Of a DNA stretch of 64,000 nucleotides, positions 45,589-53,249 are shown piece by piece; positions within the stretch are counted from its first letter, which is position 1; every line of letters begins with the position of its first letter. The notes beneath the pieces are model-generated. The model saw only the letters and a program-made list of their open reading frames with translations. It was not told the DNA's origin and searched no databases. Location of the stretch: positions 18,828 through 82,827 of the forward strand of contig DATAAF010000097.1 of assembly GCA_036260255.1 (NCBI GenBank), in the 5' to 3' direction. This DNA is from DASZJY01 sp036260255 (GTDB taxonomy: Bacteria > Actinomycetota > Acidimicrobiia > Acidimicrobiales > AC-14). Both the position numbers and the translations under genes were made by a program.

Positions 45589-46332
45589 TCAGGCGGCCGC
45601 ACCGGCCTCGGCTGCGGCCGGCTTGCGCAGGTAGAGCACCAGGCTCTTGCCGACCACCGGGTTGAGCGCCCGCTCCAGGAGCCGCAGGGGCCGGGGCCGG
45701 CGGGTGATGTCCCACACCAGGAAGCGGTGGTAGAGGCGGACCGGCAGCACCTCGTCCCGCCCCAAGCCGATCAGGCACCGCAGCCACCAGTACGGCGTGT
45801 GGAGGGCGTGGGCGTGGTGCGAGCCGGTGACCACCAGCCCGGACCGGCCCAGCCGGGCCGCCAGCTGGCCGGCCGTGTAGATCCGCACGTGCCCGCCGGC
45901 CACCGCCGGGGCGTGGTACTCGTCGGCCAGGGCCCAACACACCTGCTCGGGGAACCAGCGGGGGACGGTGACGGCCAGCGTCCCGCCCGGGCGCAGCACC
46001 CGGGCCAGCTCGGCCACGACCGCCGCGTCGTCCGCGACGTGCTCGAGCACCTCCGCCGCCACCACCCGGTCGAACGCGGCGTCGGCGAACGGAAGGGCCA
46101 GCCCGTCGGCGGTGACGGCCGTCCCGAGCGCCGTCCGGGGAGCCTCGCCCTCGTCCCGCATGGCGGCCAGGAGCCCCGCCACGCCGGGCGTCTCCTCACC
46201 CGACCGGTCGAGGGCGACGACGTGAGCCCCCCGGCGGTGGGCCTCGAAGGCGTGGCGCCCGCCGCCGCACCCCAGGTCGAGGACCCGGTCGCCAGCGCCC
46301 AAGCCCAAGCGGTCGAAGTCGACGGTCAGCAC
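45589..46332 (-). CDS. class I SAM-dependent methyltransferase
   Basis: A 247-residue methyltransferase with motif I VLDLGCGGGRHAFEA, an acidic residue closing strand 2 (VVALDRSGEE), motif II-III ADAAFDRVVAAEVLEHV and the RVLRPGGTLAVTVPRWFPEQ block of Methyltransf_11 enzymes. The C-terminal third (YWWLRCLIGLGRDEVLPVRLYHRFL, split in sequence) is aromatic and may contact a membrane lipid. GTG at 46332 overlaps the end of the glycosyltransferase gene. Substrate unknown, presumably the operon's glycosylated product. Confidence 0.87.
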   Translation of the reverse strand: MLTVDFDRLGLGAGDRVLDLGCGGGRHAFEAHRRGAHVVALDRSGEETPGVAGLLAAMRDEGEAPRTALGTAVTADGLALPFADAAFDRVVAAEVLEHVADDAAVVAELARVLRPGGTLAVTVPRWFPEQVCWALADEYHAPAVAGGHVRIYTAGQLAARLGRSGLVVTGSHHAHALHTPYWWLRCLIGLGRDEVLPVRLYHRFLVWDITRRPRPLRLLERALNPVVGKSLVLYLRKPAAAEAGAAA

Positions 46333-47597
46333 GCCGTCCGCGGACGGTCGGCCAGCACGGCCCGGTACTGCGCGACCGTCGCCCGGGCGGTGGCCTGCCA
46401 GGTGAAGCGGTCGAGCACCCGCCTGCGCCCTGCGTCGCCCACCCGGCGGCGCAGGTCGGCGTCGTCGAGGAGCCGGCCGATGGCACCGGCGAGGGCGCTC
46501 GGGTCGCCCGGGGGTACGAGGAGCCCGGTGGCGCCGTCGCGCCCGACCACCTCGGGCAGGGCGCCGCCGGTGGTGGCCACCAGCGGCACACCGCACGCCA
46601 TGGCTTCGATGGCGGGGAGCGAGAACCCCTCGTAGAGCGAAGGGACCACGGCGACTTGGGCCTCGGCGTACAGGGTGACCATGCGCCGGTCGTCCACCGC
46701 CCCCACCAGGTGGACGGCACCCTCCAGCCCCAGCCGCTCGATGGCGGCCGGCACCTGGCTGCCCTCCCTCGGCTGGCCCACCACCACCAGCTCCGCCGGT
46801 CGCTCGGTGCGGACCTTGGCCACTGCCTCGATGAGCGGGAGGAGGCCCTTGAGCGGGACGTCGGCGCTGGCCGTGGTCATGATGCGCCCGGGGAGCCGGG
46901 CCACGTCGGGCAACGGCCGGAAGTGCGACGGGTCGACGCCGACGGGCACCACGGCAACCCGTTCTGGCCGGGCGCCCATCTCCTCGCACAGGTCGCGGGC
47001 CGACGACTCGGAGACGGTGATGACGCGCGGGAGGCGCCGCACCACCCGCTTCTGCATGCGCACGAACCCGTACCACCGGCGGAGGGTGAGGCGCCGCTTC
47101 CAGTCGGGGGCGTGGGCCAGGTCGAGGCGGCGGTCGACGGTGATGGGGTGGTGGAGGGTGGCCACCACCGGTAGTCCGTCGCGGGCGATGCCGAGGATGC
47201 CGTAGCCCAGGCACTGGTTGTCGTGGACGAGGTCGAAGTCGCCCCGACGCCCGCGCAGGACGCGGCGGGCCCGGAGGCTGAAGGTCAGCGGCTCGGGGAA
47301 CCCGGCCGTGCACATGAGGGCGAACTCGGCAACATCCACGAGGTTCCGGAACTCGGCGCGGGCGGGCGTGCGGAACGGGTCGGTGGGGCGGTAGAGGTCG
47401 AGGCTGGGCACCTCGACGAGGGGCACCTCGGGCGCCACGTTGGGATAAGGCGGCCCGCTCAGCACCTCGACGTGGTGGCCCAGGGCCACCAGCTCCCGGC
47501 TCAGGTGACGGACGTAGACGCCCTGGCCGCCGGAGTGGGGGTTGCCCCGGTAGGCGAGCAGGGCGATCCGCAGGGGCTCGTGAGGTCCGCCAGGCAC
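46326..47597 (-). CDS. GT4-family glycosyltransferase
   Basis: A 423-residue GT-B enzyme. The acceptor side starts LRIALLAYRGNPHSGGQGVY (GGQGVYV loop typical of GT4). The donor side has PGRIMTTASADVPLKGLLPL, LVVVGQPREGSQ, and the EX7E motif in PSLYEGFSLPAIEAMACG. It transfers an NDP-sugar to an unknown acceptor. GTG start. It heads a four-gene chain (this gene, methyltransferase, toroid protein, sugar dehydrogenase) in which every junction overlaps or nearly touches. Confidence 0.9.
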   Translation of the reverse strand: MPGGPHEPLRIALLAYRGNPHSGGQGVYVRHLSRELVALGHHVEVLSGPPYPNVAPEVPLVEVPSLDLYRPTDPFRTPARAEFRNLVDVAEFALMCTAGFPEPLTFSLRARRVLRGRRGDFDLVHDNQCLGYGILGIARDGLPVVATLHHPITVDRRLDLAHAPDWKRRLTLRRWYGFVRMQKRVVRRLPRVITVSESSARDLCEEMGARPERVAVVPVGVDPSHFRPLPDVARLPGRIMTTASADVPLKGLLPLIEAVAKVRTERPAELVVVGQPREGSQVPAAIERLGLEGAVHLVGAVDDRRMVTLYAEAQVAVVPSLYEGFSLPAIEAMACGVPLVATTGGALPEVVGRDGATGLLVPPGDPSALAGAIGRLLDDADLRRRVGDAGRRRVLDRFTWQATARATVAQYRAVLADRPRTAC

Positions 47598-47712
47598 GAG
47601 GCGAGAGCCTGACCGCGCCTCGGCGGGCGGTCAAGGTGAGCGGTTGGTCCCGCGCGCCGCGGGACCGGCCATGCGCTCGGCCGGTCCCGCGTCGAACGGG
47701 GAGAAGGACGAC

Positions 47713-48171
47713 CTACGCGGGCTGGGTGCCGCCGGTGGTGATCGGCGTGGACCCGGCGCCGGTCTGGCCGATCGAGACCCGGCGGGGCTTGGCCGCCTCG
47801 GCGACGGGGATGGTCACCGTGAGCACGCCGGAGTCGTACGACGCCTCGATGTGGTCGGTGTCGAGGGTTTCGGCGAGGAACAGCTGGCGGCTGAACGTGC
47901 CCTGCGGCCGCTCGGCCACGATCACCTCGGCGTCACCCGTCCACGAGGCGCCCCGCTCGGCCCGTACGGTGAGCACGTTCTTCTCGACCGTCAGCTCCAC
48001 GGACTGGGGGTCGACGCCGGGAAGGTCGAAGTGCACGTAGAAGCGGTCACCGGACCGGTAGGCGTCGACGGGCATCACGCTGGCGGAGGTGGCGGCTCGG
48101 CGACTCGAGCCCTGCCACAGATCCTGGGTGAGCCGGTCGAGGTCGCGGAACGGGTCGAAGCGCATCACCAT
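47713..48171 (-). CDS. Hsp20/alpha-crystallin small heat-shock protein
   Basis: A 152-residue small heat-shock protein. N-terminal FDPFRDLDRLTQDLWQG, then the alpha-crystallin core DRFYVHFDLPGVDPQSVELT, LTVRAERGASW, GTFSRQLFLAETLDTDHIEA and DSGVLTVTIPVAEAAKP. ATP-independent holdase in the cytosol that keeps unfolded proteins soluble. ATG start with GCAGGAGGA upstream. A sigma-B-like promoter lies 50-70 bases upstream, consistent with stress induction. Confidence 0.93.
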   Translation of the reverse strand: MVMRFDPFRDLDRLTQDLWQGSSRRAATSASVMPVDAYRSGDRFYVHFDLPGVDPQSVELTVEKNVLTVRAERGASWTGDAEVIVAERPQGTFSRQLFLAETLDTDHIEASYDSGVLTVTIPVAEAAKPRRVSIGQTGAGSTPITTGGTQPA

Positions 48172-48218
48172 GTCGGTCCTCCTGCGCAGGTGAAGGGACG
48201 ATCATTCCGGCTGCGATG

Positions 48219-48243
48219 GTACCCCACCTCAGGAGCGGAAAAC
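48219..48243 (-). promoter_or_regulatory. putative stress-sigma (SigB-like) promoter of hsp20
   Basis: Read on the minus strand: GTTT, 15 bases, then GGGTAC, matching the actinobacterial SigB-type consensus GTTT-N14-17-GGGTAT closely. It lies upstream of the hsp20 ATG at a sensible distance. No full HAIR (HspR) or CIRCE element is visible. Confidence 0.5.
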
Positions 48244-48265
48244 CAGTAACTTGACAACACTCGCC

Positions 48266-49762
48266 TCAGGTTTCCTTACTACGAAGGTAGCGGGCCGCTC
48301 CGATGACCAGCGCGAGCGCCGCCGCCCCGGTGGCCGGGCCGTCCCCCAGCCGGGTCGCGAGCGTCTGGCCGCCCCGCCGCGTGACCTCCCGCTCGATGAC
48401 CGCGGGGGGGCCCAGGTCGCTGCGGGCGACGACCCGCCCGCGGGGATCGACGACGGCGGTGAAGCCGGTCGGGGCGGCCTGCACCACGGTCCTGCCCGTC
48501 TCCAGGGCGCGCAGGCGGGCGGCGGCCAGCTCCTGGGTGGGGACCTGGCTGGTCGTGAACGACGAGGCGTTGGTCGGCACCAACAGGAGCTGCCCCCCGG
48601 CCCGCACCGCGGCGCGGGCCCGGTCGGCGAAGAAGACCTCGTAGGAGATCATCACTCCGAGCGGCCCGACCGGCGTGCGCAGGATCCCCGGCCCCCGTCC
48701 CTCGAGGGCGTCGCGGGGCACCGCCGAGATGTCGGCCACCCGGTCGACGAGGCTGCGGAAGGGGATGTACTCGCCGAACGGGACGCGGCGGACCTTGTCG
48801 TAGCGGGCGACCTGGCTCCCGTCCGGTGCCCACGCCACCGCCGCGTTGCGGAAGCGGTCCGTCCCGACGTCCTCGATGATGCCGGCGACGAGGACTGCTC
48901 CGGTCGCACGGGCGACCTCGGCCACCCGCCGCTCCTCGTCGGACCCCGCCAGCCGGCCGTCCACGTCGACGACGTCCTCCGGCCACACCACCAAGTCGAC
49001 CGGCGGGTGGACGCCCGCGGTGGCGGCCATCTGGGCGACCAGGACGATCTCCGAGTCGACGGAGATCGCCCGCAGGCCTCGCTCGCCACCGCCCTGGACC
49101 GCTGCCACCCGGAGGGCGCCCCGGGTCGTCCCGATGGCAGCCGCCGCCCCCACGATGGCCACGCCCACCACCGCCGCCAGCGCGGCGAGGGCACCGACCG
49201 CTGTCTCGGGTCGGGCGCGGCGGCGTCGGTCCCGTGCCCACTCGGCCAGGGCGGCGAGCGACGCCCCGGCCACGCCCACCATGGCGGTGAGCAGGAGATG
49301 GCCGCCCAGGCGGGCGGCCGGAGCCAGGGGGCCGGCCGCCTGCCCCAACGGGATGCCGGCGAGGGGCACCCCTCCGAAGGGCCAGTGCCCGGCCACCGCC
49401 CCCGCCAGCACGAGCGCGCCCGGGAAGGCGAGCAGCCGTCCCCGGCCGGGGGGCACGGCGACCGTGGCGAGGGCGACGATGGCCGCCTCGACGACGGTGG
49501 CGGCGACGTAGCCGGGCCCCGAGAAGTCGAGGATCCACCACAGCCCGGGCCCGAACATCCCGAGGCCGGCGGCCAGGCCGATCAGTACCCGGCGGCGCCA
49601 CGGACGCTCCCGCAGGACCCCGACCAGCACCGCCGCGCCGACCATGGCCAGCGGCCACCACCCGAACGGCGGCAGGCTGGCGGCCACGAGCACGCCGGCG
49701 CCCACTCCGGCTGCGGATAGCACCGCCGACTCTGGTAGTCGTGGTGCGGCGATGGACACCAC
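48266..49762 (-). CDS. lnt: apolipoprotein N-acyltransferase (Lnt-like)
   Basis: About 498 residues: six or so N-terminal membrane helices (AASLPPFGWWPLAMVGAAVL is typical of Lnt) followed by a nitrilase-fold domain. Catalytic Glu is in VVWPED and Lys in YDKVRRVPFGEY. The position of the catalytic Cys (motif ICYE) reads ISYE, so Ser replaces Cys (codon 48644-48646). Lnt adds the third acyl chain to lipoproteins; with several lipoproteins in this window it is relevant locally. Start uncertain: GTG at 49762 or 49759, overlapping the divergent P450 gene. Confidence 0.82.
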   Translation of the reverse strand: MVSIAAPRLPESAVLSAAGVGAGVLVAASLPPFGWWPLAMVGAAVLVGVLRERPWRRRVLIGLAAGLGMFGPGLWWILDFSGPGYVAATVVEAAIVALATVAVPPGRGRLLAFPGALVLAGAVAGHWPFGGVPLAGIPLGQAAGPLAPAARLGGHLLLTAMVGVAGASLAALAEWARDRRRRARPETAVGALAALAAVVGVAIVGAAAAIGTTRGALRVAAVQGGGERGLRAISVDSEIVLVAQMAATAGVHPPVDLVVWPEDVVDVDGRLAGSDEERRVAEVARATGAVLVAGIIEDVGTDRFRNAAVAWAPDGSQVARYDKVRRVPFGEYIPFRSLVDRVADISAVPRDALEGRGPGILRTPVGPLGVMISYEVFFADRARAAVRAGGQLLLVPTNASSFTTSQVPTQELAAARLRALETGRTVVQAAPTGFTAVVDPRGRVVARSDLGPPAVIEREVTRRGGQTLATRLGDGPATGAAALALVIGAARYLRSKET

Positions 49763-51014
49763 GACAGACTCGCAGGCCGCCGCCGACCAGCCCGGCCGCA
49801 TCGCCGACCCCTTCCCGCCGGAGTACCGGGCCGACCCGTACCCGCTCTACGACTGGGTGCGGGAGAACGACCCGGTCCACCGGGCGCCCGACGGCAACTG
49901 GGTGCTCGTGCGCTATACCGACGCCAGCTTCGTCCTGCGGGACCCGCGCTTCTCGAACAACCCGTCGTGGCTCGGGCCGGAGGCCATGGCCCAGGGCGCC
50001 ACGAGCCCCATCCGGGTCGCCGGCTCTCGGGTGATGATGTTCCTCGACCCGCCCGACCACACCCGGCTGCGGTCGTTGGTGAGCAAGGCGTTCACGCCGA
50101 AGGTCGTCGAAGGCCTGCGCCCGCGGATCCAGGCGCTGGTCGACGAGGCGCTCGACGCAGTCGCCGAGCGGGGCGAGATGGACGTCCTCGCCGACCTCGG
50201 CTACCCGCTCCCGACGATCGTCATCTGCGAGCTGCTGGGCGTGCCGGTGGAGGACCGCGAGCTGTTCAAGGACTGGTCGGCCGACGCCTCCCGCCTCCTC
50301 GACGGCCACCTGCCGCCCGACGTGGAGACCCGCGGCCTGGCCGCCACCATGCAGCTGGCCCAGTACTTCACCGATCTCGTCGAGAAGCGGAAGACGTCAC
50401 CTCGGGACGACCTCTTGTCGGCGATGATCGCCGCCGAGGAGGACGGCCAGCGTCTCACCCACGAGGAGCTGCTGACGACGTCCACGCTGCTGCTGCTGGC
50501 CGGCTTCGAGACGACCATGAACCTCGTCGGCAACGGCGTGCTCATGCTGTTGCAGCACCCGTCCGAGCTGGCGCGGCTGCGGGCCGACCCCGCTTTGGAC
50601 CGCACCGCCGTTGAGGAGCTGTTGCGGTTCGAGGGGCCGGTCCACGTCACCGCTCGCATCGCGACCACCGACGTCGAGGTGGGCGGACAGCTCGTCCGCA
50701 AGGGTGAGCAGGCGGCGGTGGTGCTGGCGGCAGCCAACCGCGACCCCGACCAGTTCCCCGACCCCAACCGCCTCGACGTCGGGCGGGCCGACAACCGCCA
50801 CCTCGCCTTTGCCGCAGGCCCGCACTACTGCCTGGGCGCGGCCCTCGCCCGCATCGAGGCCCGGGCCGCCATCGCCACCCTCGTCCGCCGCTTCCCCGAC
50901 CTGGCCCTCGTCACCGCCGAGCCCCAGTGGCGCGATCACTTCGTCATCCGGGGCCTCAAGGAGCTGCGGGTGGGGTTCACCCCCCGGGCCGCCCGGGCGC
51001 CGGCCGTCGCCTAG
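49752..51014 (+). CDS. cytochrome P450
   Basis: A 420-residue class I bacterial P450 monooxygenase: I-helix LLLLAGFETTMNLVGNG (A/G-G-x-E-T), K-helix EELLRFEGPV (E-x-x-R), and the haem loop FAAGPHYCLGAALARIE with the cysteine ligand in F-x-x-G-x-x-x-C-x-G. Substrate unknown; the sequence resembles actinobacterial CYP107/CYP125-like types only in general terms. ATG start at 49752. No ferredoxin gene is adjacent. Confidence 0.94.
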   Translation: MDTTTDSQAAADQPGRIADPFPPEYRADPYPLYDWVRENDPVHRAPDGNWVLVRYTDASFVLRDPRFSNNPSWLGPEAMAQGATSPIRVAGSRVMMFLDPPDHTRLRSLVSKAFTPKVVEGLRPRIQALVDEALDAVAERGEMDVLADLGYPLPTIVICELLGVPVEDRELFKDWSADASRLLDGHLPPDVETRGLAATMQLAQYFTDLVEKRKTSPRDDLLSAMIAAEEDGQRLTHEELLTTSTLLLLAGFETTMNLVGNGVLMLLQHPSELARLRADPALDRTAVEELLRFEGPVHVTARIATTDVEVGGQLVRKGEQAAVVLAAANRDPDQFPDPNRLDVGRADNRHLAFAAGPHYCLGAALARIEARAAIATLVRRFPDLALVTAEPQWRDHFVIRGLKELRVGFTPRAARAPAVA

Positions 51015-51059
51015 AAACGGTAGCGGGTCCGGCTGTAGGGCTCGCCCCTTGCCGAAAGC
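51011..51059 (-). pseudogene. C-terminal remnant of a PNPOx/F420-type oxidoreductase
   Basis: On the minus strand this spells AFGKG, then after one extra C, EPYSRTRYRF and a stop. It matches the C terminus AFGKGEPYSQTRYRF of the intact gene at 57.1 kb, with about 41 of 47 bases identical by eye. Upstream of these 16 codons the similarity ends. It overlaps the end of the P450 gene by a few bases. Confidence 0.65.
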
Positions 51060-51266
51060 CGGTCGGGCGCGCAGCTCGGTTGGCGGCGATGTTGTTGCCC
51101 TCATTGAGCTACCGCCGTCGGTGCATGGCACCGGGATGGTGCCGAAGGATCAGCTCAACGACGAGGGGACCGGGTGACAGGCGTCACCAACGGCCCGACC
51201 GTCGGCCATAGCGGTTCTCTAGGCTCGGATGTCACGGATCCGATGGACCAAGGGAGGGATGATCCG

Positions 51267-51746
51267 ATGGCAGATGTCCCGGCTCCGAGAAGTCTCGAAC
51301 CCATCCAATCCGGTCGAACCGCCGACGTCACATGGGAACGGCTGGAGGACCAGATCAGCTGGTATGACAGAAAAAGCCGGGCGGCACAGCACTCGTACAA
51401 ACGGGTCAAGGTGATCGAGTTGGTGGTCGCCGCCTCGGTTCCACCTCTCGCTGCCCTCGAGGTGTCCACTGCTGTCGTCAGCATCGTGGCGAGCCTGGTA
51501 GTCGTAATCGAGGGTCTGCAACACCTGTTCCAGTGGAATGAGCACTGGATCGCATACCGCTCGACGTGCGAAGCCCTGAAGCACGAGCGCTATCTGTACC
51601 TGGCGCACGCCGGTCCCTATACGGCGGCCTCCGATCCGCGGGCGCTCCTCGCCGAACGCGTCGAGGGCCTGGTCTCCCAGGAGCATGCCAAGTGGACCTC
51701 GTCGCGGCAGGAAAGCTCTCGGGGCACCGACACGCCGGCGCGCTGA
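51267..51746 (+). CDS. DUF4231/SLATT-like two-TM protein
   Basis: A 159-residue protein: TWERLEDQISWYDRKSRAAQ and HSYKRVKVIELVVAAS lead into two membrane helices (IELVVAASVPPLAAL and VVSIVASLVVVIEGLQHLF). Next is FQWNEHWIAYRSTCEALKHE, the hallmark of DUF4231 in the SLATT superfamily. SLATT proteins are predicted pore-forming or membrane effectors in conflict systems. ATG at 51267 is chosen because AGGGAGG lies nine bases upstream; 51243 is an alternative. Lower GC than the core genome. Confidence 0.78.
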   Translation: MADVPAPRSLEPIQSGRTADVTWERLEDQISWYDRKSRAAQHSYKRVKVIELVVAASVPPLAALEVSTAVVSIVASLVVVIEGLQHLFQWNEHWIAYRSTCEALKHERYLYLAHAGPYTAASDPRALLAERVEGLVSQEHAKWTSSRQESSRGTDTPAR

Positions 51747-51863
51747 CGACGATTGCCTGGCGCCGAGCTCGAACCGCTCGCCGAGAGCCGACGCCCTTCG
51801 GGGCGGCTGACGGGTTCCAGGTAGGCTACGGGCCGTCGACGGGATACGTTGCATAACGGCGAT

Positions 51864-51902
51864 GGCTCCGACCCCTGTCCATGGTCCCAGGGGTGCGGAG
51901 CC
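51864..51902. terminator. strong 14-bp hairpin
   Basis: GGCTCCGACCCCTG pairs with CAGGGGT-G-CGGAGCC, 14 base pairs with a single bulged G and a 10-nt loop. It lies between the SLATT-like gene and the promoter of the LAFTG protein. No T-tract follows, so it may be a factor-dependent terminator, an RNA-stabilising hairpin or a protein-binding site. Confidence 0.55.
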
Positions 51903-51951
51903 GTCGTCGTAACTCGACACACGCATCAGCACTTCTTGTTTTGAGAAATCC

Positions 51952-51981
51952 TTGACTTCGAGTTCATCGTCTCACTATTGT
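51952..51981 (+). promoter_or_regulatory. putative housekeeping-type promoter
   Basis: TTGACT at 51952-51957, 18 bases, then TATTGT at 51976-51981, about 30 bases before the ATG of the LAFTG protein gene. The surrounding DNA is AT-rich compared with the rest of the window. Confidence 0.5.
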
Positions 51982-52011
51982 TTCCGGCCACCAATCGCAA
52001 GGGAAGGCGGA

Positions 52012-52446
52012 ATGAGAAAGCACTCGCGATTCGTGCGTTTCTGCTGGGGTGGATTGGCGCTGGTGTTTCTCGTTGCTGGTCTCGGCGGAGCTGCCGGCGC
52101 CGATCCCGGCGCTTCGGACGGCTCTGTTTCGTCAGGAACGAGCGATGCCCTCAACGGGTCGACGTCCTCCGGCTGCGCCACCGCCGTCAACCGCTCGGTT
52201 TCGTCGGGTGGCGTCTGCGATGGAGCACCGGCGCGCCCGACGGTGGTGATCGAGGAAAGGCGCGACGGCGTCCGACCGACCTCGGCTCCGGCCGCTCCGG
52301 CCGCTCCTGTCGCTACGCCCACGCCAACCCGCGAGCTGGCGTTCACGGGAAGCTCCATGCTGCCTCTCGTGACGCTGGCCGGCGGCCTCGTAGCCCTCGG
52401 CATGGGGCTCCTGCTGCTGTCGCATCGCATCCGGCCGAAGACCTGA
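52012..52446 (+). CDS. small sortase-anchored surface protein (LAFTG)
   Basis: A 144-residue exported protein. It has an N-terminal signal peptide (FCWGGLALVFLVAGLGGAAGA), a short Ser/Thr/Gly-rich mature region with two Cys and near-repeats (GSVSSGTSDAL, NGSTSSGCATAV, NRSVSSGGVC), and a Pro/Ala linker. The C terminus is a sorting signal: LAFTG, a hydrophobic helix and the basic tail HRIRPKT. LAxTG is the preferred motif of class E sortases of actinobacteria, so it is probably wall-anchored. GGGAAGGCGG precedes the ATG. Confidence 0.82.
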   Translation: MRKHSRFVRFCWGGLALVFLVAGLGGAAGADPGASDGSVSSGTSDALNGSTSSGCATAVNRSVSSGGVCDGAPARPTVVIEERRDGVRPTSAPAAPAAPVATPTPTRELAFTGSSMLPLVTLAGGLVALGMGLLLLSHRIRPKT

Positions 52447-52496
52447 GCAGAGCTCGGGCGGCTCGAGACTGCTCGCCCTCTCACCGACTGCGATCG

Positions 52497-53249
52497 TCAG
52501 GGGAAGCGGACGGTGCTGATCAACTGCTCGGCGGAGTTGACCGCTGTCGGGAACTCCGCAGCTGGAGCCTCGACCAGCAGCATCAGCGTCTCCCCCCGCG
52601 CCCTCACGAGGTAGAGCCGCGCCATGTGGCCCTCCACGAGCTGCACCGCTCTGTAGCGGTTCTCGGGCGCATCGAGGCTGCAGAGAAGGACACAGGCGGT
52701 GTCGGGGCACGCCTCGCTCGGATAGGCGGCATCGGCAGCCACCGTTGCGTCGAACCGTTCGGCAACGACGCCACCAATGGTGAACGGCGCCAATGGCGTG
52801 AGAGTGATCCGGGGGTGCCGTTCGAACCAGCGGCCTAGCGCCGGCGGCACCGGCTCGGTCGAGCCCGCTGCGACGACGTCGCGGTTCGTGCGAAAGGCTC
52901 GGTCGGGCACGAACATCTCCCGTGGCCGGACGATCATCAGCCACGGGAACGTCGAGTCACTCGCCCGCTGGATCGCGAGAACGTCCGGGGTCTCCGAGTC
53001 GGACGTGGCCGCCCAACCGTCCTCGACGCGGAGAGCGACCTTCGGACGGAACACCGAGCTGACATAGCTTCCCGGCTCAATAGGTCCCGGCTCGGACGGG
53101 AAGAACTTCGGGGTCACGGTCGTCGTAGGGGAGGCGGCCGTCGCCGCCGGAGACACGGTCTTGGCGGGGGAGCTCTCTCCCGAGCAGGCGGCCAGCAAGG
53201 CGACCGCCACGACGGCCCGGACCACCCTCACGCTCCTCTGAGGAGTCAC
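52497..53249 (-). CDS. lipoprotein paralogous to the receptor ectodomain
   Basis: A 250-residue lipoprotein: VVRAVVAVALLAAC gives the lipobox LAAC. The mature part matches the ectodomain of the upstream TIR/kinase protein. Both have EPGP...GSYVSS.FRP.V.L...DGW near the start, a W/GRWFERH or GWFQAHKR segment, L-x-x-x-x-PFTIGG/AVTVGG, a pair of Cys (ACPDTACVLL versus ACTDPSTSSCVVV) and a C-terminal LLVEAP/ITLEAP strand. GTG at 53249 overlaps the receptor stop (GTGA), so they are translated together. Confidence 0.8.
   Translation of the reverse strand: MTPQRSVRVVRAVVAVALLAACSGESSPAKTVSPAATAASPTTTVTPKFFPSEPGPIEPGSYVSSVFRPKVALRVEDGWAATSDSETPDVLAIQRASDSTFPWLMIVRPREMFVPDRAFRTNRDVVAAGSTEPVPPALGRWFERHPRITLTPLAPFTIGGVVAERFDATVAADAAYPSEACPDTACVLLCSLDAPENRYRAVQLVEGHMARLYLVRARGETLMLLVEAPAAEFPTAVNSAEQLISTVRFP

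Noticed and set aside
48172..48265. HspR (HAIR) or CIRCE operator upstream of hsp20
   Set aside because: No CTTGAGT-N7-ACTCAAG or CIRCE inverted repeat was found; only the SigB-like promoter fits.
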